DNA of 64,000 nt from Paramecium pentaurelia (taxonomy: Eukaryota; Ciliophora; Oligohymenophorea; Peniculida; Parameciidae): contig CAJJDO010000003.1 in assembly GCA_905183005.1 (NCBI GenBank), positions 580,659 through 644,658 on the forward strand. The letters are read 5' to 3'. A model generated the notes under the pieces. It was not told the origin of the DNA, searched no databases, and saw nothing but the letters and a program-made list of their open reading frames with translations. Positions 63,406 to 64,000 of this stretch are shown here, piece by piece (position 1 is the first letter of the stretch; every line of letters begins with the position of its first letter). Made by a program: the position numbers and the translations under genes.

Positions 63406-64000
63406 ATGAAAGATAATAGTACATTTGGGATAATGTAAGAAACCAATTGGAATTCTATATGTTTTGCACTCAAATGGCAAATAGGATATTTCATTTATAT
63501 GTTTGCAGCTACAAAGTTATTGCCAGGTAAAGAATTTAAAGGTTTTCCTGACCCAAAAGGAAAAGTATTGATGTATAAAATAAATGGATTAAATACATAC
63601 ATACTAACACTTATAATCATGATATTTGGTAAAGTATTTTTTAATTTTACATTAATTCCATTGATAGAACACTTTTGGTCTTTTTTTATAGCTTCAAATA
63701 TTTTGGCATTTGTATTTTCTTTGATTTTATTCATAAAAGGAAAATTGAGTCCACATTATAAGCCTCATATTTAATCATGGACACCTTAATTATTGAATGA
63801 TTGGTGGTTTGGATCAGAATAAAATCCAAAAATTTTGAATGTAGACTTAAAAATGTATTTTTATGAACCATCATTAATCGGATTACAAATATTCTTATTA
63901 TCATTTGCTGAATACTAATATAATACTTATTAGTTATTATCTATAAACATGATTCTATTTCAATTATTTTGGTTTATGTGGCTAATCACACATTATATAA
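63406..64000 (+). CDS. Sterol reductase (ERG4/ERG24/DHCR7 family), 5' part
   Basis: Reaches the window end without a stop (198 codons). After MKDNSTFGIMQETNWNSI come membrane spans and the family motifs LPGKEFKGFPDPKGK and LMYKINGLNTYILTLIIMI, matching LPG-x-x-x-x-G...Y-x-I-N-G-L, then NDWWFGSEQNPKILNVDLKM (x-F-x-G-x-E-x-N-P-R/K...D-L-K). These are hallmarks of delta-14 and delta-7 sterol reductases, NADPH-dependent ER enzymes. Which double bond it reduces cannot be told from this half. Note that Paramecium is usually regarded as needing dietary sterol, so a modifying and not a biosynthetic role is likely. Confidence 0.88.

Noticed and set aside
63495..63734. 79-codon minus-strand frame
   Set aside because: Antisense shadow of the sterol reductase, whose family motifs are on the plus strand.

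Overview
The window is macronuclear DNA of a ciliate, almost certainly a Paramecium. Three things in the sequence point there. TAA and TAG are read as glutamine and only TGA ends genes; families with known lengths stay in frame only under this code. About forty introns of 20-30 nt (mostly GTA...TAG) can be placed by protein continuity. Genes are packed with very short spacers in a very AT-rich background, and three secreted coiled-coil proteins look like trichocyst matrix proteins. All coordinates below are genomic spans that include the tiny introns; protein lengths are after removing introns I could place.

Layout. 0-5 kb: a papain-family protease (its 5' part duplicated around a single N) and a RagA/Gtr1 GTPase. 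5-14.3 kb: a DUF922-type HExxH protein, a Q-rich unknown, two tandem trichocyst-matrix-like genes, a CCCH zinc-finger protein, the 24-kDa complex I subunit NDUFV2, a coiled-coil protein and a third matrix-like gene. 14.3-25 kb: chaperonin CCT6, an unknown, a small membrane ORF, a cysteine-rich secreted protein, a TMBIM/BAX-inhibitor membrane protein, a gene-poor stretch and an ankyrin protein. 25-33.3 kb: a Stm1/SERBP1-like ribosome-binding protein, an HMCES (SRAP) abasic-site protein, Tudor-SN (SND1), a small secreted Cys-rich protein, an M20 dipeptidase, an N-acylated small protein and a type I membrane protein. 34-42.4 kb: two related cyclic-nucleotide-type K+ channels flanking two small genes; the small-gene block is again duplicated around a single N. 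42.6-48.3 kb: a GH20 hexosaminidase, a cytosolic-type M14 carboxypeptidase, a CFAP95-like ciliary protein and a small basic protein. 48.3-49.9 kb: a probable decayed gene. 50-64 kb: a vWA/RGG protein, a membrane protein, a calpain whose catalytic Cys is Ser, an MPDU1 (PQ-loop) protein, a coiled-coil protein, importin-9 and the start of a sterol reductase.

There is no operon structure; genes are individually transcribed, many from shared divergent spacers of only 12-200 bp. Themes that recur are ciliate cell surface and secretion (matrix proteins, K+ channels, Cys-rich proteins), cilia (carboxypeptidase, CFAP95-like), and housekeeping. The most useful second-look items are the two single-N duplications (assembly joins), the CCHC knuckle fused behind the cyclic-nucleotide domain in both K+ channels, the Cys-to-Ser calpain, and the eukaryotic DUF922 protein.
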